From Leptofilum sp050292445 (lineage in GTDB: Bacteria > Chloroflexota > Anaerolineae > Promineifilales > Promineifilaceae): a stretch of 44,100 nucleotides of DNA. Of the stretch, positions 1-9,400 are shown one piece after another; within the stretch, counting starts at the first letter, position 1; the number at the start of each line of letters is the position of its first letter. Under the pieces are notes generated by a model that worked only from the letters and a program-made list of their open reading frames with translations, ran no database searches and was not told the origin of the DNA. Location: assembly GCA_050292445.1 (NCBI GenBank), contig JBNKLQ010000004.1:1-44100 (forward strand). Direction: 5' to 3'. Both the position numbers and the translations under genes were made by a program.

Positions 1-140
1 GCCCGGTTTCATGCCGTCCACGGTGGTTTCCGGAATGATTTTCGGGGAAGGGCGACCCGGTACGGCCGCGGTAGTGATCAATACATCTGCTGTGGCGATG
101 TGGCCAGCCAGCTCTTCCTGCTGCTGTTGCAGCGATGTCT
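1..140 (-). other. NAD(P) transhydrogenase alpha (PntA)-like segment in frame with SMC
   Basis: In the SMC frame the final codons read ...ELAGHIATADVLITTAAV, then PGRPSPKIIPETTVDGMKPG. This matches the conserved PntA/alanine-dehydrogenase region in which ADVVITTA is followed by PG(R/K)PAPKLI and a MKPGS-type loop. An SMC coil should not contain such a folded-domain motif. The change happens somewhere between about nt 100 and 180, inside a glutamine-rich stretch, without a stop or frameshift. The possibilities are a real gene fusion, a rearranged locus, or an assembly misjoin near the edge of a contig. The motif match is from memory of the family. Confidence 0.7.
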
Positions 141-2646
141 GTCGTTCTTTTAGACGGGCGAGCTGCTGTTCTACCTGGTTCAGCGTGGCCCGGCGGCTGT
201 CCACCACGGCGCGACGGCCGTCTACAATGGTTTGCTCTGCGCCGATGTTTTGCCGCAGGCTTTCCCGCTGCTGTTGCGCCTCGGCCACCGGCAGGCTGTC
301 CAGCTGCGCCTGGGCATGGCTCACGGCCGTTTCCAGCCGCACCACCTCCGCCTCATCTTTTTGGGCGTTGGCGGCCAGCGTTTCGATGCGGGTTTGCAGC
401 CGGGCGGTCGCTTCTGCCTGCGCCTGCTGCTGTCGCTCGATAAACGTCTGCTGCTGCTTTTGCCGGTCCAAATCCCGCTGCGCTTGGCTGACGCGCTGGC
501 TGGCCTCGTTCATCAGCCTGCCTAACCGCTGCTCCTCGTTGTTGAGTTCGTCAACGGTCTCTTGTTTGGTTTGGATGAGGGCTTGCTGCTCGGCAACGGC
601 CGTTTCCTGCCCCGCCACCGTTTCTTTCTTCTCCGCCAGCTTTTGCTGCGCTTCACGCCACGCTTCTTCACGAGCCAGCAAGCTGTCCTGCTCCGATTGA
701 CCCACCAGTTCGATCAGGCCGCCCGCGTGAGCCACCGTGCCGTCTGGGGCAGCGGCAACGCAGCCAGTGGGGAGCGTCTTGGCAATGGCCACCGCAGCTT
801 TCGCCCCATCCACCAGCAAAACACGTCCCAGCAAAAGCTGCACCAGCGGGGCAAACTGTTTGTCAAAGGTCACCAGCGAATCGGCCCAGCCGATAGCCCC
901 TTTCTCTTTCATTTCGGGTGGGGCGGTGGGCTGCAAGCTGTCTGCCACGGCAACGGCCAGCGCGGCGTCTGGGTCACGCTCGGCCAGGAGCTGCCACAGG
1001 GCGGCTTCGTCGGGCAGCAGCAGGGTGCCTAGCCGGGTTTGCAGCGCCGCTTCGATGGCTTGTTGGTGCTGGGCGGGGATGGTGAGAATGCTGGCTAAAT
1101 TGCCTAAGACTTCGATGTTGTCGGAGACGGCCGTTTCCTTGCGGCGCATCTGGTCCAGCATCTCGGTTTGGGCTTCCAGCCGAGCCAGCTCTTTCTGCTG
1201 ACGGCTGAGCTGCTGTTCCTGGTCGCGCAGGTCACGGCGTAAATTTTTGAGTTCTTGAATGAGTTCTTGTCGCTGGGTTTGTGTCTCGCTGCGTTTTTGG
1301 CGCAGATCATCCACTTTTTGTTGGGCAGTGCTGAAAACGGCCGTGAGCTTCTCCACCTCGGCCTGCATTTTCACGCTCTCGCCACCCTCGGTGCTGGGCT
1401 GATTGGCCGACTGCTCCTGGAGCTGTTCACGCAGCTGGTTGAGCTGCCCTTGCAGCTGGGCCACGCGATTTTGCGTGCTGCGCTGTGCCTGCACCGAATT
1501 TTGCAGCTCTGACTGCCATTTGTTAATCGTCGCCTGCTGCGTCTGGAAGTTGGCATTGAAAGTTTGCAGCTGCTCTCGCGCCTGGTTCAGGCTGGCCTGG
1601 GCGGTGGTCAGTTCTTCGGTGGCGGCAGCCAGTTCGGCGGCGGCGGCTTCGCGCTGCTGGCTCAGCGGGGGCAGTTCGGACTCTACTTCTTGCAGGCGGC
1701 GCTGCACCGATTCGCGCCGCTCTTGCATGATGGCCACCTGCCGCCGGGCCGCTTCTAGCTGGTCGCGCAAATCGTCCCGCTGGTTTTGGGCTTCATTGAT
1801 TTTTTGCTGTAAGCGGTGGATTTGGCGGCGCAGGTCGTCGGCGTTTTCTTGCTGGACGCGCATTTTCTGGCGGCTGGCCTGCCATGTTTTTTCGCTGGAT
1901 ACGGCCGTTTCTTTGGCCCGGCGTATCTCTTTTTTGGCTTGTTCCCAGCGGAAGCCATACCAGATGCGCAGCAAATTTTGCAGGTCCAGCGAAATTTGCT
2001 CGTAATTTTGGGCGCGGGTGGCTTGCCGCTTGAGCGAGGTCAAGCGCGGGCGAATTTCGGCTAAAATGTCGTGGACGCGCTGCAAGTTGCGCTGGGTTTC
2101 TTGCAATCGGCGCAATGTTTCGGCGCGGCGCGATTTGTAATGATTGATTCCCGCCGCTTCTTCAAACAGGGCACGCCGCTCTTCTGCTCGCAGAGAAAGC
2201 GCCTGGTCTACCAACCCCTGGCCAATGATGGTGTAGGTGCGCTCCGCCAGACCACTGGTGGCCAGCAGGTCGGTGATGTCTTTCAGGCGCACCTTTTGGC
2301 CGTTGAGGATGTACTCATTTTCGCCGGAACGGTGGGCGCGACGGCCGATTTCCACTTCGCTGTAATCAATGGGCAGCCAGCCATCACTATTGTCCAAGGT
2401 GAGGATCGCCTGGGCCATGCCAGCGCGGGGGCGGCTTTGGCTGCCAGCGAAAATCATATCGATGGTGCGCTTGCCGCGCAGGGTGCTGTAGCTTTGTTCT
2501 CCCAGCACCCAGCGCACGGCGTCGGCAATATTGCTTTTGCCGCTGCCGTTTGGCCCGACGATGGCGGTGATGCCTTCGTCGAAGAGAAATTCTGTTTTAC
2601 TGGCGAATGTTTTGTATCCTTGCAGGACGAGTTTTTTGAGTCTCAT
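1..2646 (-). CDS. smc: Chromosome segregation protein SMC (3' part outside window or replaced)
   Basis: Structural-maintenance-of-chromosomes ATPase, which organises and segregates the chromosome as a dimer. 882 codons are visible against about 1180 for the family. The start is the ATG at 2646-2644. The N-terminal ABC head has a Walker A motif GPNGSGKSN at residues 31-39 and the family-typical stretch around GGRR/GENEYILNG. A long Gln/Glu/Arg-rich coiled coil follows, then a hinge at about 500-660 (LLLGRVLLVDGAKAA near nt 790-840) and a second coil. The second head with the ABC signature and Walker B is not reached. The frame stays open to base 1, but the last ~45 codons no longer resemble SMC (see the PntA-like segment). 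The gene diverges from the cyclase gene at 2851. Family assignment is certain; whether the intact gene continues in this frame is not. Confidence 0.93.
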   Translation of the reverse strand, partial: MRLKKLVLQGYKTFASKTEFLFDEGITAIVGPNGSGKSNIADAVRWVLGEQSYSTLRGKRTIDMIFAGSQSRPRAGMAQAILTLDNSDGWLPIDYSEVEIGRRAHRSGENEYILNGQKVRLKDITDLLATSGLAERTYTIIGQGLVDQALSLRAEERRALFEEAAGINHYKSRRAETLRRLQETQRNLQRVHDILAEIRPRLTSLKRQATRAQNYEQISLDLQNLLRIWYGFRWEQAKKEIRRAKETAVSSEKTWQASRQKMRVQQENADDLRRQIHRLQQKINEAQNQRDDLRDQLEAARRQVAIMQERRESVQRRLQEVESELPPLSQQREAAAAELAAATEELTTAQASLNQAREQLQTFNANFQTQQATINKWQSELQNSVQAQRSTQNRVAQLQGQLNQLREQLQEQSANQPSTEGGESVKMQAEVEKLTAVFSTAQQKVDDLRQKRSETQTQRQELIQELKNLRRDLRDQEQQLSRQQKELARLEAQTEMLDQMRRKETAVSDNIEVLGNLASILTIPAQHQQAIEAALQTRLGTLLLPDEAALWQLLAERDPDAALAVAVADSLQPTAPPEMKEKGAIGWADSLVTFDKQFAPLVQLLLGRVLLVDGAKAAVAIAKTLPTGCVAAAPDGTVAHAGGLIELVGQSEQDSLLAREEAWREAQQKLAEKKETVAGQETAVAEQQALIQTKQETVDELNNEEQRLGRLMNEASQRVSQAQRDLDRQKQQQTFIERQQQAQAEATARLQTRIETLAANAQKDEAEVVRLETAVSHAQAQLDSLPVAEAQQQRESLRQNIGAEQTIVDGRRAVVDSRRATLNQVEQQLARLKERQTSLQQQQEELAGHIATADVLITTAAVPGRPSPKIIPETTVDGMKPG

Positions 2647-2690
2647 AGATCAAATGGATGGCCCGATTTTGGGTAGTTTGGGCGGCGCGC

Positions 2691-2719
2691 AGTATAGTGA
2701 TATCTGGTAAACTATGCAA
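2691..2719 (-). promoter_or_regulatory. Candidate sigma-A type promoter for smc
   Basis: On the minus strand the sequence is TTGCAT, a 17-base spacer, then TATACT. This predicts transcription starting near 2684, about 38 bases before the smc ATG. The -10 box is good (5 of 6) and the -35 box is only partial (3 of 6). Confidence 0.4.
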
Positions 2720-2800
2720 GTTATGGGCTACAGCGGACAAATGAAAACAATGTTACAATGGTTCTGCCAAGATCGTTTCGTATGCTGCCGCCAGATTGCC

Positions 2801-2806
2801 TATAAT
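2801..2806 (+). promoter_or_regulatory. -10 box (TATAAT) upstream of first cyclase gene
   Basis: A perfect TATAAT lies 45 bases before the TTG start at 2851. No convincing -35 element is seen 16-19 bases upstream. The 204-base smc/cyclase intergenic region therefore appears to hold two divergent promoters. Confidence 0.4.
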
Positions 2807-2850
2807 ATACATTTGGGAAAAGCTCGATTTATCTAATAATCCATACTTAT

Positions 2851-5800
2851 TTGGACTTTGTTGTGTTGATTCGTCAAGAAATTGAACAAGCAATTGTAAC
2901 TTTGGAAGCCCAGCGTGCGGTGCTGGCCCCAGAAGTTGCTAATATTGCCATCACTACCCTGCGGGAGAAACTTGCCGCGTTGATGGAGCCATTGCCCACG
3001 CCGCAGCAGGCGCAGGGAGCGGTTTTGGTGGCTGACATGTCTGGCTTCACTACGATGTCTGAGTTGATGGATGCCGAAGAAGTGCGAGACATGATCAACG
3101 CCGTGTGGCAAAAGCTGGACAGCGTGATTGATTCCTGGGGAGGGCGTGTCGATAAGCATGTTGGCGATGCGGTCATTGCTTTTTTTGGCCTGCCGGTGCC
3201 GCGTGAAGATGATCAGGAGCGGGCGGTGCAGGCGGCGCTGGATATGCAGATGGAGCTGGCGCTTTTTAACGAGGGGCCATTGCGGCAAATGAATAGTTCG
3301 CTGCCGCAGAATCAGGCGCTGCGGATGCGTATTGGCGTGCATTACGGTTCTGTACTGCTGGGGTCTCTGGGCAGCAATGGTGACTATTCCATTATGGGGG
3401 ACACGGTGACAGTGGCGCATCAGCTGGAGCAGCAGGCCCCAGTGGGCGGCGTGCTAGTTTCCCATCAAATTTATGAGCAAATTCATCCTTTTTTTGATGC
3501 CGAGGCCCAAGATGGACTGACGTTAAACGGAAAGTCAGGCAATGCCCGTGGCTATGTCATCATGCGGGAGAAGCCACATGCGTTTCAGCGTGGTAGCCGG
3601 GGCACAAGCTTTTTGGAAACCCGCATGGTGGGGCGGACACAAGAGATTGGCCAGCTTCAAGATGTGCTGCAAGGGACCATTGAATCTGGGATGGTGCAAG
3701 TCGTCACGATTTTAGGTGAAGCGGGAATAGGTAAGTCTCGCTTGTTGTATGAATTTGAGCGGATGCTGGGCTTGTGGCCGGATCAGGTAGCGCTTTATCG
3801 AAGTGGGGCGGATCGTAGTATTACGCAACGGCCGTATAGCCTCATGCGCGATCTGTTTGTGAACCATTTTGAGATTCATCGCCGTAACAGTGCCACCGTG
3901 GCCAGGGAAAAACTGGTCCGGGGATTGATGGCTCAGTTTGGGGCGCAAGAAACTGGTAATTTGGCGAAATCCCAGACCATTAGCCGGCTGTTGGGCTTTG
4001 ATTTACCAGACAGCGATCCGTCGCATGAGCACAAAGAAGCGCCGCGCCAGCTGCGAGAAGATGCTTTTCGTGAGTTGGTGGCTTATTTTACGGCCGTTTG
4101 CCAGCAAAATGATGCGGCCGTTCTCTTTTTAGAAGATATTCACTGGGCGGATGAATGGTCTTTTGATTTGTTGGATTATCTCATTACCGAGTGCCATGAT
4201 TTGCCCCTGTTAATTGTCTGTTTAGCGCGACCGGAATTATTAGAGAGACGGCCGTCTTGGCGTGTGCTCGAAGAGTATAATCAACTTGCTTATCATCACA
4301 TCAATCTCCAACCGCTGTCGCTGATCGATAGCCGCCATTTGCTGTCTGAGCTGCTCCATCAGGCAGACCAGGTGCCGCTGCGCCTTAGCGAGATGATTGT
4401 GAATGGGGCGGATGGTAATCCGCAACATTTAACGGAGCTGGTTAAGATTCTCATGCAAGAGGGTGTGATCGACACTTCTAGTAATCGTTGGTACGTCCGT
4501 ATGGGGAACCTGGCGGATTTGCCGACGGCGCTTTTATTGCCCAAGCTGCTGAACAATCATCTAGAGCGTTTACGCCAGCCGGTGCGTAGCGCGGTGCAGC
4601 GTGCGGCAGTGATGGGGCCATTTTTCTGGGACATGGCGCTGCTGCAAATCAGTGCCGAAGATGACCAATCGTTGACCTGGGATGAGTTAACGGCCGTATT
4701 GGGTGAACTGGTCGATTTGGGTTGGATATACCGGCGCAAAAATTCGGCGTTTGCTGGCACTCAGGAATATGCGTTTAGTCATGATGTTTTGCAGCAGGTT
4801 GCCTATAACGCGCTGACTTCCTCTGCGCGTCAGCAGGCCCATGCGCGCATTGCTGCCTGGTTTGTGACGCACGACAGCGAGCAGATAACCCAGTTGGCCA
4901 GAATGGTGGCTTACCATTTGGAGCGGGCAGAAAAACACGACCAGGGTGCCGTATGGTACGGCCGTGCGGCTGAGCAGGCTCGCCAGCAGTACGCGCCACA
5001 GCTGGCTACCAGCTATTATCGTCGAGCATTAAATTTGCTGCCTGCTTCACCAGAAACCGAAGCTTTTTGCCTATCACTCAACGAAGGGTTGGGGCAAACG
5101 CTTCGTTTGCTGGCCCACTTTTCGGAGGCGGCGGACGCTTACCGGGCAATGGTGATGACTGCCGAGTCCTCAGATGATAAAGAAGCTGTGATACGTGGTC
5201 ATCTGGGTCTTTTTATGTGTTATTTGTTTCAAGAAGAGTTGACGTTAGCCTTAGATGCGGCTCGTTGCGCTACCGAGGCGGCGGAAGTTGCAGAATTGGC
5301 AGATTATCAACTGTTGGCACAGGCAGCTTTAGGCTGGGTGCTGGTTTTGGTAGGTGAGCAGTATACGGCCGTACAAATTGGCAAAACATTGTACGACATG
5401 ATCAAAGTTGAATCACCGTCTCGGCCCAAAGCCTACATGCAGGCCCTGCTGGGCCACATCGCTCGTGAATCGGGTCATTATGAGCGTGCCAGGAACACTA
5501 TCGAAACCGCCCGACTGCGGTTCAGCGATCTGGGTGAACGCGTTTGGGAAGCGTTAATGCTGGTCCAACTGGGACATATTGCCCGAGAACAACATGATTG
5601 GGAAACGGCCGTTAACCATTACACTGCCAGTCTCTATTATGCGCGTGACTTAGGGGATGTTTATGGTACAGTTTTGTCGTTACGTTTCCTGGGCATGATT
5701 GCTATGCACCAGGCTGCGTATGAGGAAAGTGCCATCTATTTGCAGCAAGCGCTTATCCAGGCAGAGAAGAGTGACAATGATGCTTTGCGGGTACAGGTTT

Positions 5801-6366
5801 ACGGCTGTTTAGGCCATCTGCATTTGCGGCAGGCGGTCGCCGATCCACAATCAAGAGCAGATTTGGAAGCGAAGGAAGACCATTTGCAGCAAGCGTATAA
5901 TTGGCTCGAAAAAACATTGCGATTGGCGCGGATTTTGGAACGGCCGTTGTCCATCAGTATGGCCGTATCAGGTCTGGCGCAGCTCTTTTTGGAAGACCAT
6001 TTATTGGATGAAGCGTTGTCGCAGGCCACAATGGGCGTGGAGATGGCCCTCGCCGTGCGTAAACAGCAGTTTGGTCGGGAAGCTAGACGGATTACGGCCG
6101 TATCCTGGCGTGTCTTGGGTATGGTTTTAGCCAAGGAACCCGCTAAAGATCGTCAGGTGACAATTCAACAGCGACCCGTGAATGCCGCCGACTGTTTTAG
6201 CCAGAGCCGTCGTCTGCTAAGCGAGCTAGGTGAAACGACGGCCGATGAACTGTTGTTGACGCTGCAACATTGGGCTACCTATGAGCGACTCCGTGACGCA
6301 CCAGAACGAGCAAACGAGCTTGTGGCTGAAGCTGACAAAATCAGGCAGGCATATAACCTGGAATGA
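2851..6366 (+). CDS. Class III cyclase domain / STAND-type ATPase / TPR protein, paralogue 1 (metal-site half)
   Basis: Large cytoplasmic signalling protein of 1171 residues. A short helical N-terminus (about 5-45) precedes a class III adenylate/guanylate cyclase domain (about 57-215). An AAA_16/STAND NTPase follows, with Walker A GEAGIGKS (289-296) and a Walker B-like motif FLEDIHWADE. TPR-type helical repeats run from about 690 to the end. In the cyclase domain both metal-binding aspartates are present (D62 in VADMSGFT, D106 in KHVGDAV) and so is K102. The transition-state Asn and Arg are replaced by T187 and Q191 (GDTVTVAHQLE). By family knowledge this resembles the C1 half of mammalian adenylyl cyclase and should not form a working homodimer. 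The TTG at 2851 is chosen because the ORF opens at 2806 without an ATG; GTG 2863 is possible. A paralogue follows after about 100 bases, probably in one transcript. Confidence 0.88.
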   Translation: MDFVVLIRQEIEQAIVTLEAQRAVLAPEVANIAITTLREKLAALMEPLPTPQQAQGAVLVADMSGFTTMSELMDAEEVRDMINAVWQKLDSVIDSWGGRVDKHVGDAVIAFFGLPVPREDDQERAVQAALDMQMELALFNEGPLRQMNSSLPQNQALRMRIGVHYGSVLLGSLGSNGDYSIMGDTVTVAHQLEQQAPVGGVLVSHQIYEQIHPFFDAEAQDGLTLNGKSGNARGYVIMREKPHAFQRGSRGTSFLETRMVGRTQEIGQLQDVLQGTIESGMVQVVTILGEAGIGKSRLLYEFERMLGLWPDQVALYRSGADRSITQRPYSLMRDLFVNHFEIHRRNSATVAREKLVRGLMAQFGAQETGNLAKSQTISRLLGFDLPDSDPSHEHKEAPRQLREDAFRELVAYFTAVCQQNDAAVLFLEDIHWADEWSFDLLDYLITECHDLPLLIVCLARPELLERRPSWRVLEEYNQLAYHHINLQPLSLIDSRHLLSELLHQADQVPLRLSEMIVNGADGNPQHLTELVKILMQEGVIDTSSNRWYVRMGNLADLPTALLLPKLLNNHLERLRQPVRSAVQRAAVMGPFFWDMALLQISAEDDQSLTWDELTAVLGELVDLGWIYRRKNSAFAGTQEYAFSHDVLQQVAYNALTSSARQQAHARIAAWFVTHDSEQITQLARMVAYHLERAEKHDQGAVWYGRAAEQARQQYAPQLATSYYRRALNLLPASPETEAFCLSLNEGLGQTLRLLAHFSEAADAYRAMVMTAESSDDKEAVIRGHLGLFMCYLFQEELTLALDAARCATEAAEVAELADYQLLAQAALGWVLVLVGEQYTAVQIGKTLYDMIKVESPSRPKAYMQALLGHIARESGHYERARNTIETARLRFSDLGERVWEALMLVQLGHIAREQHDWETAVNHYTASLYYARDLGDVYGTVLSLRFLGMIAMHQAAYEESAIYLQQALIQAEKSDNDALRVQVYGCLGHLHLRQAVADPQSRADLEAKEDHLQQAYNWLEKTLRLARILERPLSISMAVSGLAQLFLEDHLLDEALSQATMGVEMALAVRKQQFGREARRITAVSWRVLGMVLAKEPAKDRQVTIQQRPVNAADCFSQSRRLLSELGETTADELLLTLQHWATYERLRDAPERANELVAEADKIRQAYNLE

Positions 6367-6375
6367 TGCGTAAAA

Positions 6376-6424
6376 CGTGATATGTGCGTTACTATTGGCC
6401 AAGGGTCATGTATCATATGTCACG
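6376..6424. repeat. Imperfect inverted repeat between the two cyclase genes
   Basis: CGTGATATG at 6376-6384 pairs with CATATGTCACG at 6414-6424 apart from two extra bases in the right arm. There is no T-run after it, so it is not an obvious terminator. It could be an operator or an mRNA structure that sets the ratio of the two paralogues. Confidence 0.3.
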
Positions 6425-6465
6425 AATAATCTGGAATATCCGAAATTGTAGACTGAGCCGTATTG

Positions 6466-9400
6466 ATGAGTGAGCAGGAACAACTACACCAGGTAATAAC
6501 CTCGCTGGAGGAAAAGCGCATCATTTTGGGTGATGCCGTTGTCGATACCACCATTGCTGCTCTTCAAGAAAAGTTAGCGGATCTAGATTCTTCAACACCA
6601 AATCATCTGGCTGCCAGAACAGCGCAGCGTAAGCAAGTCTCCATCCTTTTTGCCAATATAACAGGCATTTCCACGGGCACAGACTCCCTCCCCGATACCA
6701 ACATCCTGAACATTATGAATGTATTGTGGCGTCGTCTGGATGGGGCTATTACCAACCAGGATGGCACGATTGATAAGCATATGGGTGAAGCTGTCATGGG
6801 TTTGTTTGGTGTACCTGTGGCTCATGAAGATGATGCTGAGCGGGCCTTGCGGGCTGCCTTGCAGATGCGGGCCGCGCTCAGCGATTTTGTTTCGGAGCGA
6901 GTCGGGGCTGATGAACTTTCTGAGACAGAATTGGCACATTTGCGCGGGCTTCAAATTCGCATAGGCATTAACACAGGACCAGTGATGCTGGGGCGCGTGG
7001 GCAGCAGTGAAGAATTCACGGTGATTGGAGATGCCGTAAATGTGGCCAGCCGCCTGGAGAAGTCGGCTCCACCTGGCGGTATTTTGATTGCTCACGATAC
7101 GTACGTTTTGGTGCATGATCGATTTAATGTGGAGCCGCTTGGGCTGGTAAATATTCGTGGCCGGTCAGAACCGATTCAGGTTTATCTCGTTTTGGGCATT
7201 AAGCCACGCTTGTTTTATGCTTCAGGGCGAGGTGTGGAAGGCGTGGAAACGCGCATGGTGGGGCGGGAGGCTGAGTTGCAACAGTTAAAGGATATGTTGC
7301 AGCAAGCGGTTGAAGATCGCGTGGGTCAGGTTTTAACGATTGTGGGTGATGCTGGGGTGGGCAAATCTCGCCTGGTGCATGAGTTTGGCAACTGGGTGCG
7401 CGCTTTGCCTTATGAGGTGCCCGTGTTTAAGGGGCGTACCTATCAGCAAATTAGCCAGCTGCCGTTTGGCCTCATTCGCGACATTCTGGCTACCTATTTT
7501 GAGATTCAAGACAACGATCCCCCAGCCATAGCGGAAGAAAAACTGGTGCAGGGTATGGGCCAGTTTATTGGCCAGGAAAATGATGACATTCGGATGCGGG
7601 CCAATGTTATCGGGCAGCTGATTGGGCTGGACCTGACGACAAAGGTGCAGTCGCTGGGACAAACGGGTGAAGCGCCACAGTTACGGGCAGCGGCGTATGA
7701 ATATCTAGCAACGTTTTTTGAGGTGATTGCGGCCCATAATTCGGCCGTTTTGCTCTTTTTGGAAGATTTGCATTGGGCTGATGAAGCCTCGTTGGATTTT
7801 CTGCGTTATTTGGCCGACAGCTGTCGTAAAGCACCGTTGCTCATCATCGGCGTTACTCGGCCGCAGGATGGGCAAGCTGGTAGTAGTTATCGGGAACGGC
7901 CGTTACCCGGTACAAATATCCAGATCGATAACCTCTCCCCAGAGGAAAGTCAGCAGCTGGTAGTAGAAATTTTGCAGAAGCTGCCTGAAATTCCGGCCGA
8001 TTTGTCCGACCTCATTTTGCAGCAGGCTGAGGGCAATCCTTTTTACGTGGAAGAGCTGATCAAGGTGCTTATTGAGGACGGGGTGATTATTGCCGGGCAG
8101 AAACAGTGGCAGCTACGACGGAATCAGCTTACCGAGGTGCGTGTGCCGCCCAACATTACTTCTGTGTTGCAGGGTCGTCTGGACCGGCTGACCAATATGG
8201 AGCGCGTAACGTTGCAGCGGGCGGCAGTGGTGGGGCGTGTTTTTTGGGATACGGCCGTTACCCAGATGAATGCCGCTGCAGATGAACCACTCGACCCAAA
8301 CCAGACCCGCACGGCCCTGCAAGCTCTGGAAAAGCGCGAAATGATTTTCCGCCGACAATCTTCTGGCTTTGCTGGCACCAATGCCTACCTGTTCAAACAC
8401 GCCATTTTGCACCAGGTCACCTATGAATCCGTTTTGCTGCGCTCTCGCCCTATTTATCATAAACAGGTGGCCGACTGGCTGGCCCAGCAAAGTGGCGAGC
8501 GCATCTCGGAATATGCCAGCACCATTGCCGAGCATTACGAACTCGCCGAAGAAAAATCCACTGCTGCCGAGTTGTATGAGATGGCAGGCCAGCGTGCCCA
8601 AGATACCTTTAATAATGGGATGGCGACTGTCTACTACTGCCGCTCCCTGGCCCTGCTGACAGAGATGCCGCATTATGCTATTTGGCAATTGCGCTTGCAG
8701 GAGGATTTGGGCGAATTGCTGTTGCAACAGGCGCGTCTGGTAGAGGCTGCCCAAGCCTACATGACCATGCGCTTTACGGCCGAAGAAGATGGCGATCTTT
8801 TGCTTCAAGCACGGGCCTGGAATGGTTTGGCGGAGATTCAAGAGATTCAGGCTGATTATGTGTCGATGCTGGAAAGTGCCCAGCAGGCAGAGCGTGTGGC
8901 TTGGTTGATTAATGCCGAATCGACCTGGGTACGTGCGCTGCTGCACAAAAGCACGGCGCTGCTGCGTCAAGGGGATGTGGAGATGGCGCTTTTGGCCACT
9001 TTCCGTGCCGTGGAAACTGCACAGCGGCTGGATGAACCTGAATTGCTGACGCTTTGTTTGCAGAAGTCATGCGAACAGCACATCAGAATTGGCCGGTACC
9101 GACCGGTCGATCAATATTTGGCACAGTTAAAGGGTCAATCTGCCTTGCTGGATCGCCTGGACAATCGCCCGGCGCTGGCATTGGCCAACCGCGCTCTAGG
9201 GGAGATTAACAAGCGCCTGGGACGATTTGATAAAGCGTTGCACTGGCTCTTGGCGGCGATGAAGGTTTATCGGGAGCTGGAAGATCAATTAGCGATTGGC
9301 CAAACGCTCAATCTATTGGGCGAGACCTCTCGCCTGCGAGGGCAATCTAGCGTGGCGATTCCTTTTTACCGCAAGGCTTTGGCTATTGTCAATGGGCTGG

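Noticed and set aside
11..2676. Many plus-strand open frames across the smc region (for example 11-700, 562-1032, 1403-2005, 2071-2676)
   Set aside because: They are antisense shadows of smc; translations are Cys/Ser/Arg-rich or without any family pattern, whereas the minus frame is unmistakable SMC.
8113..8970. 285-codon minus-strand frame inside the second cyclase gene
   Set aside because: No recognisable domain, no ribosome site, and fully inside a gene whose own frame is conserved.
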